64,000 nucleotides of DNA from Alphaproteobacteria bacterium (GTDB lineage Bacteria > Pseudomonadota > Alphaproteobacteria > Rhizobiales > Rhizobiaceae). Position numbers and translations under genes: made by a program. The stretch spans positions 62,001 through 126,000 of the forward strand of contig BOKV01000009.1 of assembly GCA_016861165.1 (NCBI GenBank). The letters run 5' to 3'. Below are positions 24,161 through 31,942 of the stretch, in pieces. The notes below the pieces were generated by a model. It was not told the DNA's origin. It did not search any database and was given only the letters and a program-made list of their open reading frames with translations. The number at the start of each line of letters is the position of its first letter. The stretch's first letter is position 1.

Positions 24161-25152
24161 CACGGCGCCTCCTCCCCGGATGACTCGTCGAATCCGAGCA
24201 GGTTGAAGGTCTGCGTCATGTGCGGCGGCAGCGGCGCGGCCACGTCGAGCATGCCGCCGTCGGGATGCGGGATGCGGATGCGACGCGCGTGCAGGTGCAG
24301 CCGCTTCTGGATGCCGCCCGGCAGCTGCCAGTTCTCGACGTCGAAATATTTCGGATCGCCGATGATCGGGTGGCCGAGATGGGCCATGTGCACCCGCAAT
24401 TGGTGGGTCCTGCCGGTCACCGGGCGCAGCTCGACCCAGCTCAGATTCTGCCCGGCACTGTCGATCACCCGGTAGAGGCTCTCGGCATGCTCGGCCTCGG
24501 GTTCGCCGTGGCGGGCGACGCGCATGCGGTCTCCGTCCGGTGTTTTCTCCCTGACGAGATGGGTCGAGATGCGGCCCTGCCGAGGGCTCGGCACGCCGCG
24601 GCAGACGGCCCAGTAGACCTTTTCGGTATCGCGCTCGCGGAACGCCTTCGTCAGCGCCACCGCCGCGCCGCGGGTGCGGGCGACGACGAGGATGCCCGAA
24701 GTGTCGCGGTCGATGCGGTGGACCAGGCGCGGCTTCTCGCCCTTGCGGTTGCGCAGGGCCTCCAGCATCTGGTCGACATGGCGCGAAACGCCCGAGCCGC
24801 CCTGCACGGCGAGACCCGCCGGCTTGTTGAAGACGAACACCTTGTCGTCCTCGTGCAGCAGCATGGCGTCGAGCACGTCGGCGTCGTGGCGGTCGCGGAT
24901 CGTGCCGGCCGTCAGCGGCGCCGGTCGGGCGCCGTTGTCGCCGGCCAGGAAGGGCGGGATGCGGACGCTCTGGCCCTTGGCGAGACGCGTGTCGGTGCGC
25001 ACCCGGCCGCCGTCGACGCGCACCTGGCCGGTGCGCAGCAGACGCTGCAACTGGCCGAAGCCGAGGCCGGGGAAATGCGCCTTGAACCAGCGGTCGAGGC
25101 GCATGCCGGCCTCGTCGGCCTCGACGGTGCGCGACTGGACCGGCGCGCTCAC
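24160..25152 (-). CDS. RluA family pseudouridine synthase
   Basis: 330 residues. Isomerises uridine to pseudouridine in rRNA. An S4 RNA-binding domain (about 13-70, MRLDRWFKAHFPGLGFGQLQ) precedes the catalytic domain with the signature HRIDRDTSG (145-153; Asp148 catalytic) and RPVTGRTHQLRVHMAHLGHP. The closest E. coli relative by layout is RluC (23S rRNA 955/2504/2580), but the exact target cannot be fixed by eye. It is the first gene of a coupled set with HAD and ATP12. Confidence 0.92.
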   Translation of the reverse strand: MSAPVQSRTVEADEAGMRLDRWFKAHFPGLGFGQLQRLLRTGQVRVDGGRVRTDTRLAKGQSVRIPPFLAGDNGARPAPLTAGTIRDRHDADVLDAMLLHEDDKVFVFNKPAGLAVQGGSGVSRHVDQMLEALRNRKGEKPRLVHRIDRDTSGILVVARTRGAAVALTKAFRERDTEKVYWAVCRGVPSPRQGRISTHLVREKTPDGDRMRVARHGEPEAEHAESLYRVIDSAGQNLSWVELRPVTGRTHQLRVHMAHLGHPIIGDPKYFDVENWQLPGGIQKRLHLHARRIRIPHPDGGMLDVAAPLPPHMTQTFNLLGFDESSGEEAP

Positions 25153-25249
25153 GGCGACCTCCGCGCGACGGCGGAGCGACCGGAACCGGTATCGGCGGCC
25201 AGGGCGTTCATGGCCGCCTGATTAGACCGTTTTGGCCGGCGTTGGAAGG

Positions 25250-25804
25250 TCAGGGGGCGGGGTGTGCCGCCTTGGCGGCGACCGCCAGGAAATCCATGAC
25301 GAACTTGTCGAGTGCCGCCCAGTCGGTGAATTCGTGGTCGCGGCTGGTGTCGACCGGCCCACCCTCCTTGGCGGCGATTCGGCGCAGCATCCAGCGCTTG
25401 AAGAAGTCGTATTCGAGGTATTTCAACGCGCCGGCGGCGTGGTGGCGGATCGCCGGCGCCCAGCCGGTCTCGACCGCCAGCAGTTCCGGGTAGGCCTCCG
25501 CCTCCGCCCGCTCAACGGCATTGTCACTGTGGATGGCGAGCGAGACGGTGACGATGGCGCAGGGCTTCTCCATCAGCGCCGACTTCCAGTTCTGCACGAA
25601 CCGAACCATCGCGCCCGGATAGCGGTGCAGGTGGATGGGTGCGGCGAGAATGACCGCGTCGTAGCGGGCGGGAATGGCAAAGCCCGGCTCGGCAAGATCG
25701 GCGAGGACTACCTGGTGGCCCGCCGCCTCGATGGTATCGGCCATCCGGGTGGCGACCTTGCGCGTCTGGCCCTCGACGGTGGCGTAGGCGATGAGGATGA
25801 TCAT
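25250..25804 (-). CDS. Flavodoxin-domain protein, HemG-like protoporphyrinogen dehydrogenase
   Basis: 184 residues from the ATG at 25804 (GAGGGG upstream). Starts MIILIAYATVEGQTRKVA, the phosphate-binding loop of flavodoxins, followed by AVILAAPIHLHRYPGAMVRF and the C-terminal region KYLEYDFFKRWMLRRIA. This arrangement resembles HemG, the FMN protein that oxidises protoporphyrinogen IX using quinones and allows haem synthesis without oxygen. It follows the small exported protein gene by 19 bases, downstream of a perfect FNR/FixK-type site, which fits microaerobic expression. Assignment as HemG proper, and not another flavodoxin-fold protein, is inference. Confidence 0.75.
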   Translation of the reverse strand: MIILIAYATVEGQTRKVATRMADTIEAAGHQVVLADLAEPGFAIPARYDAVILAAPIHLHRYPGAMVRFVQNWKSALMEKPCAIVTVSLAIHSDNAVERAEAEAYPELLAVETGWAPAIRHHAAGALKYLEYDFFKRWMLRRIAAKEGGPVDTSRDHEFTDWAALDKFVMDFLAVAAKAAHPAP

Positions 25805-25823
25805 GGCGGCGCCCCTCGGGGTC

Positions 25824-26108
25824 TCAGCAGGCCTGGATTTCGCAGGCCTTGAACTCGAAATAACCGGTCGAGCCGACGCGGCTCGCGTCGAACATGCGGC
25901 CGTCGGCACACTGCACGCGCGCCTCATAGGTCGGCTGGCCGCCGAGCACGCCCTCGCGTACGTTGAGGAGGTAGGCGATCTCGCACTGCTTGTCGAAGGC
26001 GATCTGCTCCTTCAGATCGTCAAGCCAGGCCGGATCGGAGGACTGGCCGAACGAAGCCTGCGGCGCGAGCAGCAGGCCGGCAGTGATGACGAAGGCGACG
26101 GCACGCAT
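25824..26108 (-). CDS. Small exported protein of unknown function
   Basis: 94 residues from the ATG at 26108 (GGAGG nine bases upstream). The first 21 residues form a signal peptide ending ASFG. The mature part has four cysteines (KQCEIAYLL, VQCADGR, and Cys-Glu-Ile-Gln-Ala-Cys at the C-terminus), suggesting disulfides in the periplasm. I do not recognise a family. First gene of a pair with the HemG-like gene; a TTGAT-N4-ATCAA site lies 53 bases upstream of the start. The longer in-frame start at 26216 would put that site inside the gene and is rejected. Confidence 0.7.
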   Translation of the reverse strand: MRAVAFVITAGLLLAPQASFGQSSDPAWLDDLKEQIAFDKQCEIAYLLNVREGVLGGQPTYEARVQCADGRMFDASRVGSTGYFEFKACEIQAC

Positions 26109-26160
26109 CGCGAAACCTCCAGATGACGGGTTCTCATCCCACGGGGCGAGCGCCGCCACC

Positions 26161-26174
26161 TTGATACGGATCAA
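26161..26174 (-). promoter_or_regulatory. FNR/FixK-type binding site TTGAT-N4-ATCAA
   Basis: Perfect two-fold match to the FNR/FnrL/FixK consensus: TTGATACGGATCAA. Its centre lies about 59 bases before the ATG at 26108. If it acts at -41.5, transcription would start near 26126 and leave a leader of about 18 bases containing the GGAGG site. Known family rule; function here is inferred. Confidence 0.65.
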
Positions 26175-26323
26175 AACCGGGCGGCTCGGGCCGCATCCCG
26201 CCGAGCGGCGATACACGACGGGGACGTGCTAGCGGCTCAAGAAAGATGGCTTTGTTGAATCCGTAGCCTCGATCACAAACAAGCTGAGACGCGGCACGTT
26301 CCCGGCAACGTTCTTTCTTGCTA

Positions 26324-26361
26324 GTCTGGCTGCACTGGGGGTCCAATCCGTGCAGCTAGAC
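26324..26361 (+). promoter_or_regulatory. Hairpin immediately before the start of the orphan membrane protein gene
   Basis: GTCTGGCTGCAC and GTGCAGCTAGAC form a 12-bp stem with one G-U pair in RNA and a 14-base loop. The stem ends 5 bases before the ATG at 26367 and covers the region where a ribosome binding site would be. Confidence 0.4.
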
Positions 26362-26366
26362 GAGAT

Positions 26367-27077
26367 ATGATCCGCGCGGCCGCAGTTCTAATCCTATGCT
26401 TTCTAGTGCTCGGGGCGGCTGACGTTGCGCGCCTTCAACTAGTCCCACCTAGTAGCCAGCCAGCCAACGAACAGAGCGAGACAAGCGCCCAACAAACCAG
26501 CGCCCAAAGTCAGCCATACGAACCATTCTGGCAGCGGGTGACGCATGACCCCGTAGCATTTTTCACGTTCTGGGTTGCACTCTTCACTTTTGTACTGGCG
26601 GTATCCACTACCGGGCTTTGGGTAATGGGGATCGTCACGGCCAGACGCCAACTGCGCGCCTATATCACGATCAAATGCACCAACGTTGAGTTTGTTCGTG
26701 ACCGCATACACGTCACCATGACGGGCAGGAACAACGGCCAAACGCCAGCTAAAAACGTTCGTTCGTGGTACGTGATTGCACTTGAACCTCCCCCCTTTGA
26801 TGAGGACTGGTTGAATGATCCTGCTACGCCAGACAGCGCAAGTGATGTTGGGGGCGGCGATACTTTCGAGGCGACACACACAGCGCCAGATAAACCCTCT
26901 CCCGGCCTTGCCGACGTAATCCGATCCGGGAAACTCGGCTGCTGGATGTATGGAACCATCTGGTATGATGATGTTTTCAATCGCCGGCACACCACCAAAT
27001 TCAGACTTGTCATGAAGAAGCGCCGCGACGGCCAACTCTGGCTTGTTCCAGACGACAAGGGAAATGAACTGAAATAG
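26367..27077 (+). CDS. Orphan membrane protein in a lower-GC patch
   Basis: 236 residues. A hydrophobic N-terminus (about 3-20) and a second membrane segment (about 64-90) flank a short Ser/Gln-rich periplasmic loop; the C-terminal 140 residues are cytoplasmic and beta-rich by composition. The segment FWQRVTHDPVAFFTFWVALF followed by RRQLRAYITI recalls a widespread but uncharacterised family of small two-helix proteins in rhizobial accessory regions. Base composition and codon choice (many ATA, GTA, ACA codons) differ clearly from all neighbours, so recent transfer is likely. No ribosome binding site is exposed because of the hairpin before the start. Confidence 0.65.
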   Translation: MIRAAAVLILCFLVLGAADVARLQLVPPSSQPANEQSETSAQQTSAQSQPYEPFWQRVTHDPVAFFTFWVALFTFVLAVSTTGLWVMGIVTARRQLRAYITIKCTNVEFVRDRIHVTMTGRNNGQTPAKNVRSWYVIALEPPPFDEDWLNDPATPDSASDVGGGDTFEATHTAPDKPSPGLADVIRSGKLGCWMYGTIWYDDVFNRRHTTKFRLVMKKRRDGQLWLVPDDKGNELK

Positions 27078-27203
27078 CACTGCGGCCCACGCGGCACAGC
27101 GAACATCTGTCGGCCCTCTCCAACATCGAACGTTTCCCTTTTAAGTAGATTTTTTGCTCCGGTTTTCCGGTGACGATTGCGCCACAAATCCGGGGTTTTG
27201 CGC

Positions 27204-27761
27204 CTAGAGCCGCAGCCGCATCACATGCCGGCGGCTGCCGGCCATGCCGCAATGCTCGAACGCCAGACGCTCGAATGCCGGCACGAAGCCCATGAAGCGG
27301 TAGCTCGGCGAATCGGCGGCGACCGGATAGGCCTCGACGACGGTGGCGCCCTGCGCGCGGGCGTGGTCGACCGCGGCCCCGATGAGCCGATAGGCCATGC
27401 CGGTCCCGCGCAGCCGGCGCAGGACATACATGCAGGCAAGCGACCAGATGCTCTCGCCCGGCGCCGCCTCCGGCCCGCCAAGCGGGCGGTAGCTCGAACG
27501 CGGCGCGATCGACACCCAGGCGACCGGTGTGCCGGCCTGGTAGCCGAGCAGGCCGACCGGCTCGTCGCGCCGAACGCGCGCCAGCATGGCGGCCTTGCGC
27601 GCCGTACCGTCGCGCTGCCGGGCGTCGGCGGGCATCTCGCGCCAGGCCATGCACCAGCAATATTTCGGCCCGCCCGGAGCCTCGAACAGCGCCTCGAAGT
27701 CGGCGAGCCGGCTGCGGTCGACACTGGCGAAGGTGAGGTCCGTGCCGGTATTCAAATCCAT
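27204..27761 (-). CDS. GNAT family N-acetyltransferase
   Basis: 185 residues. The core GNAT strands are visible: VAWVSIAPRSSY, then IWSLACMYVLRRLRGTGMAY, with the acetyl-CoA-binding RRLRGTGMAYRLIGAAVDHA, and a late YRFMGFVPAFERLAF segment, as in the group of GNATs with an N-terminal GGPKYCWCMAWRE stretch. Substrate unknown. It lies 30 bases behind rarA on the same strand and may be read through from it. It converges on the lower-GC orphan gene. Confidence 0.85.
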   Translation of the reverse strand: MDLNTGTDLTFASVDRSRLADFEALFEAPGGPKYCWCMAWREMPADARQRDGTARKAAMLARVRRDEPVGLLGYQAGTPVAWVSIAPRSSYRPLGGPEAAPGESIWSLACMYVLRRLRGTGMAYRLIGAAVDHARAQGATVVEAYPVAADSPSYRFMGFVPAFERLAFEHCGMAGSRRHVMRLRL

Positions 27762-27791
27762 CCTCCCGTTCGCCGGGCGGCCGATGCGTCT

Positions 27792-29102
27792 TCAACCCTT
27801 GCGTTCCCGGCGCAGGCGCTCCCAGTATTCGAGGCGCTTTCTGATCTCGCGCTCGAAGCCGCGCTCGGGCGGGTCGTAGAAGCGCTTGCGGCCCATCTGT
27901 TCGGGGAAATAGTCCTGGCCGGAGAAGGCGTCCGGCTGGTCATGGTCGTAGGCGTAGCCGCTGGCATAGCCCTCGGCCTTCATCAGCCGGGTCGGCGCGT
28001 TGAGAATGTGCTTGGGCGGCAGCAGCGAGCCGTGTTCCTTCGCCGCCCGCATCGCCTTGCCGAAGGCGACATAGGCGGCATTCGATTTGGGCGCGGTGGC
28101 CATGTAGAGGCAGGCCTCGGCGATGGCCAGTTCGCCCTCGGGCGGACCCAGGAACTCCCAGGCGTCCCGCGCCGCGATGGCAATCACCAGTGCCTGCGGA
28201 TCGGCCAGGCCGATGTCCTCGGTCGCCATGCGGATGATGCGGCGGGCGATGAAGCGGCGGTCCTCGCCGGCGTCGAGCATGCGGGCGAGGTAGTAGAGTG
28301 CGGCGTCGGGGTCGGAGCCGCGCACCGATTTGTGCAGCGCGCTGATCAGGTTGTAGTGGCCATCCTGGCCCTTGTCGTAGATCGGCGCGCGGCGCTGGAG
28401 GATCTGCTGCAGCTTGTCGGCCGAGAAGACCTCGCCCTCGCCGGCGGTGCGCCAGACCTCCTCGGCCAGCGACAGCACGGCGCGGCCGTCGCCGTCGGCC
28501 ATGCGGATCAGCGACTGGCGTGCTTCCTCGTCGAGCGGCAGTCTGGTGCCCTGGTGCTGTTCGGCGCGCGCCAGCAGGCCCTCCAGGCTTTCGGCGGTGA
28601 GCGGGTGGAAGACCAGCACGTTGGCGCGTGACAGCAGCGCCGCGTTCAACTCGAAGGACGGGTTTTCCGTGGTCGCGCCGACAAGGATGACGGTGCCGTC
28701 CTCCATGACCGGCAAAAAGGAATCCTGCTGCGCCCGGTTGAAGCGGTGGATCTCATCGACAAAGAGGAGCGTCGCCCTGCCCTGCTGGCGGCGCAGCCGG
28801 GCGGCCTCGAAAACCCGCTTGAGATCGGCGACGCCGGAAAAGATCGCAGAGAGCTGCTCGTAGGCGAGACCGGTCTCGCTGGCGAGCAGCCGGGCGACGG
28901 TGGTCTTGCCGGTGCCCGGCGGCCCCCAGAAGATGAGGCTGCCGAGCGCGCCGGTGCGGATCATGCGCGTCAGCGCGCCGTCGGGGCCGGTCAGGTGCTC
29001 CTGGCCGAGCACGTCGGCGAGCCGGGTCGGGCGCAGCCGGTCGGCCAGCGGCCGGTAGGCCGTGTCCTGCGTTGCCGGGGGCGGACCGAACAGATCGCTC
29101 AT
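27792..29102 (-). CDS. rarA: Replication-associated recombination protein RarA (MgsA)
   Basis: 436 residues. AAA+ ATPase of the RarA/WRNIP1 family, which acts at stalled forks. Walker A GPPGTGKTT lies at 60-68 and Walker B FVDEIHRFNRAQQD at about 114-127. The clamp-loader-like lid and C-terminal tetramerisation region with HGSLLPPKHILNAPTRLMK follow. Length matches the family. It starts 26 bases after the Do-type protease gene, so they probably form one operon. Confidence 0.95.
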   Translation of the reverse strand: MSDLFGPPPATQDTAYRPLADRLRPTRLADVLGQEHLTGPDGALTRMIRTGALGSLIFWGPPGTGKTTVARLLASETGLAYEQLSAIFSGVADLKRVFEAARLRRQQGRATLLFVDEIHRFNRAQQDSFLPVMEDGTVILVGATTENPSFELNAALLSRANVLVFHPLTAESLEGLLARAEQHQGTRLPLDEEARQSLIRMADGDGRAVLSLAEEVWRTAGEGEVFSADKLQQILQRRAPIYDKGQDGHYNLISALHKSVRGSDPDAALYYLARMLDAGEDRRFIARRIIRMATEDIGLADPQALVIAIAARDAWEFLGPPEGELAIAEACLYMATAPKSNAAYVAFGKAMRAAKEHGSLLPPKHILNAPTRLMKAEGYASGYAYDHDQPDAFSGQDYFPEQMGRKRFYDPPERGFEREIRKRLEYWERLRRERKG

Positions 29103-29128
29103 GGCGTCGTCATGGGCGGCGCGCCGAC

Positions 29129-30640
29129 CTAGCGCAGGAACTGGCGGATCAGCGGCCCGTCGCGTTCAATGATGAGGAAGCGCCCCTCGCGCTCGACGAC
29201 GAACTGCCAGGTGCGCAGCCGGCGCGACAGGATCCGTTCGAGGTCGCGCGTGCTGGTGATGTCAACTCCGTTGACCTGCCGGATGATGTCGCCCGGCCGC
29301 ATGCGGCCGGCATCCGCCGGCGAGTTGCGCGCCACCGACAGCGCCGCGACGCCGGTCTTGTCGCCGGGCAGGCCGAGCTCGACCGCCACCGCCGGCGACA
29401 GGTTGGCGACCCGCAGGCCGCCGAGCGGCGACTGCGCCGGCAGTTCGATCTCCTCGCGCGGCACGGTTTCGGGCGCCGGCTCGAGCTTGACCTCGATGGT
29501 GCGCCGCTCGCCGCGGCTGATCACGGTGAGCTCGGCCCGCGTGTCGAGGCCGGCCGTGTCGAGCCGGTAGCCGAGCATGTCGGCGCTGTCGACCGACTGG
29601 CCGTTGACCTCGACGACGACGTCGCCGGCCGCCAGCCCGGCAGCCGCCGCCGGCCCCTTGTCGACGACCGAGGTGACGATGGCGCCGATCGGGCGCTCGA
29701 GCCCGATCGATTCGGCGATCTCGGCGTTGACGGTCTGGAAATCGGCGCCAAGCCACGGCCGCACCACGGCGTCGCCGGTGCGCGCCGAGCGCAGGATGAC
29801 CTTGGTCATGTTGGCCGGAATGGCGTAGCCGAGGCCGACCGAGCCGCCCGACGGCGAGAAGATGGCGGTGTTGATGCCGATCAGCCTGCCATTCATGTCG
29901 ACCAGGGCGCCGCCCGAATTGCCGCGGTTGATGGCCGCGTCGGTCTGGATGAAATAGCCGTAGTCGTTGACGCCGCGCAGCGAGCGCGACACCGCCGAGA
30001 CGATGCCGCTCGTCACCGTCTGGCCGACGCCGAACGGATTGCCGATGGCGAGCACCAGGTCGCCGACCTCGACCTGGTCGGAATCGCCGATCTCGATCGG
30101 CTCCAGCCGCACGTCGGCACTGACCTTCAGGACCGCCAGATCGGACTTGGCATCACGCAGGACGACCTCGCATTCGAACTCGCGGCCGTCGGTCAGCGCG
30201 ACCTTGATCTCGTCCATGTTCTCGATGACATGGTTGTTGGTGACGATGACGCCCTCGGCGCTGACGATGACGCCCGATCCCAGCGACTGCTGCCGACGCT
30301 GGCGCGGCAGGCCGAAGCCCTCGGGCCCGAAGAAGCGCTCGAAGAACGGGTCGCCGGCGAAGGGCGAACGCTCAACGACGTTGCGCGCGGCGTAGACGTT
30401 GACGACGGATTTCGCCACCTTCCTGACGATCGGGGCGAAGGAAAGCTGGACCTGTTCGCGGCTTTCGGGGACCACCTGTGCCGCGGCCGGAGCATCCTCC
30501 TGCGCCTCGGCGAGCGGCCGGTCGCCGAGCAGCTTGCCGAGCGTGCCGCGCAGCAGGCCGCCGCTCTCCTCGGCCGCGGCGGGGGCGGCGACGGCAAGCG
30601 ACAGGGCGAGAACAAGGGTCAGTCGGACCAGATGGGGCAC
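29129..30640 (-). CDS. Do/DegQ-type periplasmic serine protease (HtrA family) with two PDZ domains
   Basis: 503 residues from a GTG at 30640 with a good GGAGG ribosome binding site. A signal peptide covers residues 1-23 (ends AAPAAAEES). The trypsin-like domain has the triad His137 (VTNNHVIEN), Asp167 (KSDLAVLKV) and Ser242 (GNSGGALVD). Two PDZ domains follow (about 285-385 and 405-495). It degrades or chaperones misfolded envelope proteins. The location next to rplQ and before rarA is the usual one in Rhizobiales, as I recall. Confidence 0.95.
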   Translation of the reverse strand: MPHLVRLTLVLALSLAVAAPAAAEESGGLLRGTLGKLLGDRPLAEAQEDAPAAAQVVPESREQVQLSFAPIVRKVAKSVVNVYAARNVVERSPFAGDPFFERFFGPEGFGLPRQRRQQSLGSGVIVSAEGVIVTNNHVIENMDEIKVALTDGREFECEVVLRDAKSDLAVLKVSADVRLEPIEIGDSDQVEVGDLVLAIGNPFGVGQTVTSGIVSAVSRSLRGVNDYGYFIQTDAAINRGNSGGALVDMNGRLIGINTAIFSPSGGSVGLGYAIPANMTKVILRSARTGDAVVRPWLGADFQTVNAEIAESIGLERPIGAIVTSVVDKGPAAAAGLAAGDVVVEVNGQSVDSADMLGYRLDTAGLDTRAELTVISRGERRTIEVKLEPAPETVPREEIELPAQSPLGGLRVANLSPAVAVELGLPGDKTGVAALSVARNSPADAGRMRPGDIIRQVNGVDITSTRDLERILSRRLRTWQFVVEREGRFLIIERDGPLIRQFLR

Positions 30641-30735
30641 GGGAAAACCTCCGGCGGTTCGTTGGCGTCTGTATCGGCCGACAATGGTCCAATAACAAGC
30701 CCGCCAATGTGGCGAAAATCACATGGCGGCCGGGA

Positions 30736-30768
30736 GCAATCGGGTGGCAATCGGTTGGCAATCGGGGC
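30736..30768 (+). repeat. Three 11-bp tandem repeats upstream of the CBS gene
   Basis: GCAATCGGGTG, GCAATCGGTTG and GCAATCGGGGC follow each other without gaps. The period is one helical turn, so a protein would meet each copy on the same face of the DNA. The array ends 12 bases before the -35 element of the candidate CBS promoter. Confidence 0.6.
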
Positions 30769-30779
30769 GCAACCCGTCA

Positions 30780-30809
30780 TTGGCCAAGCCGGCCCGACCC
30801 ATGTATAGT
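30780..30809 (+). promoter_or_regulatory. Candidate promoter of the CBS-domain gene
   Basis: TTGGCC (30780-30785) and TATAGT (30804-30809) with an 18-base spacer. The start codon is at 30877, giving a leader of about 60 bases. Confidence 0.45.
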
Positions 30810-30876
30810 GGTCGCTTCCTGGCGGGGGACACGCGTAGCGCGTTTGTTGAACGAACTCCAGCAACGGAGGTCCGCC

Positions 30877-31296
30877 ATGAAAGTCAGAGAAGCCATGCAC
30901 AGCGGCGTCGAATGGGTTGCACCCGACACTCCGCTCACCGAACTCGCCCGGATCATGCGCGACCGCGATATCGGCTCAATCCCGGTCGGCGAAAACGATC
31001 GTCTGGTTGGCATGGTCACCGACCGCGACATCGTGTGCAAGGGTTTGGCCCGCGACATCGACGTTCGCCGCGCAACCGCGCGCGACGTGATGACACAAGG
31101 CATCCATTGCTGCCGGGAGGACGACGACCTCGAAGAGGCGGTGCGGCACATGGAGAAGCTGAAGGTTCGCCGACTGCCGGTCATCAACGAGAGCATGCGA
31201 ATGACCGGCATCCTGAGCTTCGGCGACATCAGCCATGCCGCATCCAAGGGGCTGCTGTCCGAATACGCCAGGCAGGTGTCGGCGCACCATCATTGA
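30877..31296 (+). CDS. CBS-domain pair protein
   Basis: 139 residues, almost entirely a Bateman module: CBS1 about 1-60 (MKVREAMHSGVEWVAPDTPL, LVGMVTDRDIVCKG) and CBS2 about 65-125 (ARDVMTQGIHCCREDDDLEE, MTGILSFGDISHA). Stand-alone CBS pairs bind adenine nucleotides and tune partner proteins; none is fused or adjacent here. ACGGAGG precedes the ATG. The gene has its own promoter-like sequence and three tandem 11-bp repeats upstream. It is divergent from the protease gene. Confidence 0.9.
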   Translation: MKVREAMHSGVEWVAPDTPLTELARIMRDRDIGSIPVGENDRLVGMVTDRDIVCKGLARDIDVRRATARDVMTQGIHCCREDDDLEEAVRHMEKLKVRRLPVINESMRMTGILSFGDISHAASKGLLSEYARQVSAHHH

Positions 31297-31331
31297 GCCG
31301 CCGGCACGACCCGGCGTGCAACCACCGGCAA

Positions 31332-31402
31332 GGCCGGGGGGACCGGGGGGACCGCCTCCCGGCCCAACAAGAGGTCTTTCCCGCCCGCCCTGGCGGGACG
31401 GG
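31332..31402. terminator. Two GC-rich hairpins between the convergent CBS gene and rplQ
   Basis: One hairpin pairs GGCCGGGGGG (31332-31341) with CCTCCCGGCC (31355-31364), one mismatch. The other pairs CCCGCCCGCC (31380-31389) with GGCGGGACGGG (31392-31402) with one bulge and ends directly at the rplQ stop codon. Neither has a strong T-run, but their position between converging genes fits transcription termination. Confidence 0.45.
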
Positions 31403-31843
31403 TCAGGCGTTTTCCGGCGCGCCGATGCTGGCCTGCTCCTCGGCCGCCTCGATGCGGGCGCGGTCCTTGGCGCCCTTCGCCTCCAGATCGCGGTCGACCA
31501 GTTCGATCACCGCCATCGGCGCGTTGTCGCCATAGCGAAAGCCGGCCTTGAGCACGCGGGTGTAGCCGCCATTGCGTTCCCTGTAGCGGGGGCCGAGCAC
31601 GTCGAACAGCTTCTTCACCTGATCGGCGTCACGCACCTGGGCGATGGCCTGGCGGCGGGCGTGCAGGTCGCCACGCTTGCCGAGCGTGATCAGCTTGTCG
31701 GCGACGGAGCGCAGCTCCTTGGCCTTGGGCAGCGTGGTGACGATCTGCTCATGCTCGATGAGGGCGGCGGCCATGTTGGCGAACATCGCCTTGCGGTGGC
31801 TCGACGTGCGGTTGAGTTTGCGGTGGGCCTTGCCGTGTCTCAT
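31403..31843 (-). CDS. rplQ: 50S ribosomal protein L17
   Basis: 146 residues by coordinates from the ATG at 31843. [20 protein letters not shown] is the L17 N-terminus, and [20 protein letters not shown] is conserved. The C-terminal acidic tail ([18 protein letters not shown]) is a common alphaproteobacterial extension. L17 sits near the exit tunnel of the large subunit. Last gene of the alpha operon, about 100 bases after rpoA. Confidence 0.97.
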   Translation of the reverse strand: MRHGKAHRKLNRTSSHRKAMFANMAAALIEHEQIVTTLPKAKELRSVADKLITLGKRGDLHARRQAIAQVRDADQVKKLFDVLGPRYRERNGGYTRVLKAGFRYGDNAPMAVIELVDRDLEAKGAKDRARIEAAEEQASIGAPENA

Positions 31844-31942
31844 GTGCCTTCTCCTTTGCGGATGCTGCCGCGGCCTAGGACTTGAGACCGCGGCCTTCAT
31901 GGTTCTTCAGGTGGCGACGGCCGCCAGCGGCGGCCGTGCGTC

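Noticed and set aside
26248..26260. GGCTTTGTTGAAT, which recalls the terminal sequence of some IS5-family elements
   Set aside because: No matching second end, no transposase fragment and no target duplication were found nearby; a 13-base match is too little to claim an insertion sequence.
26331..26360. Possible tRNA 3' fragment (GGGGGTCCAATCC) as an attachment site next to the lower-GC gene
   Set aside because: The T-loop consensus is imperfect and the flanking bases do not pair as an acceptor stem; no integrase is near.
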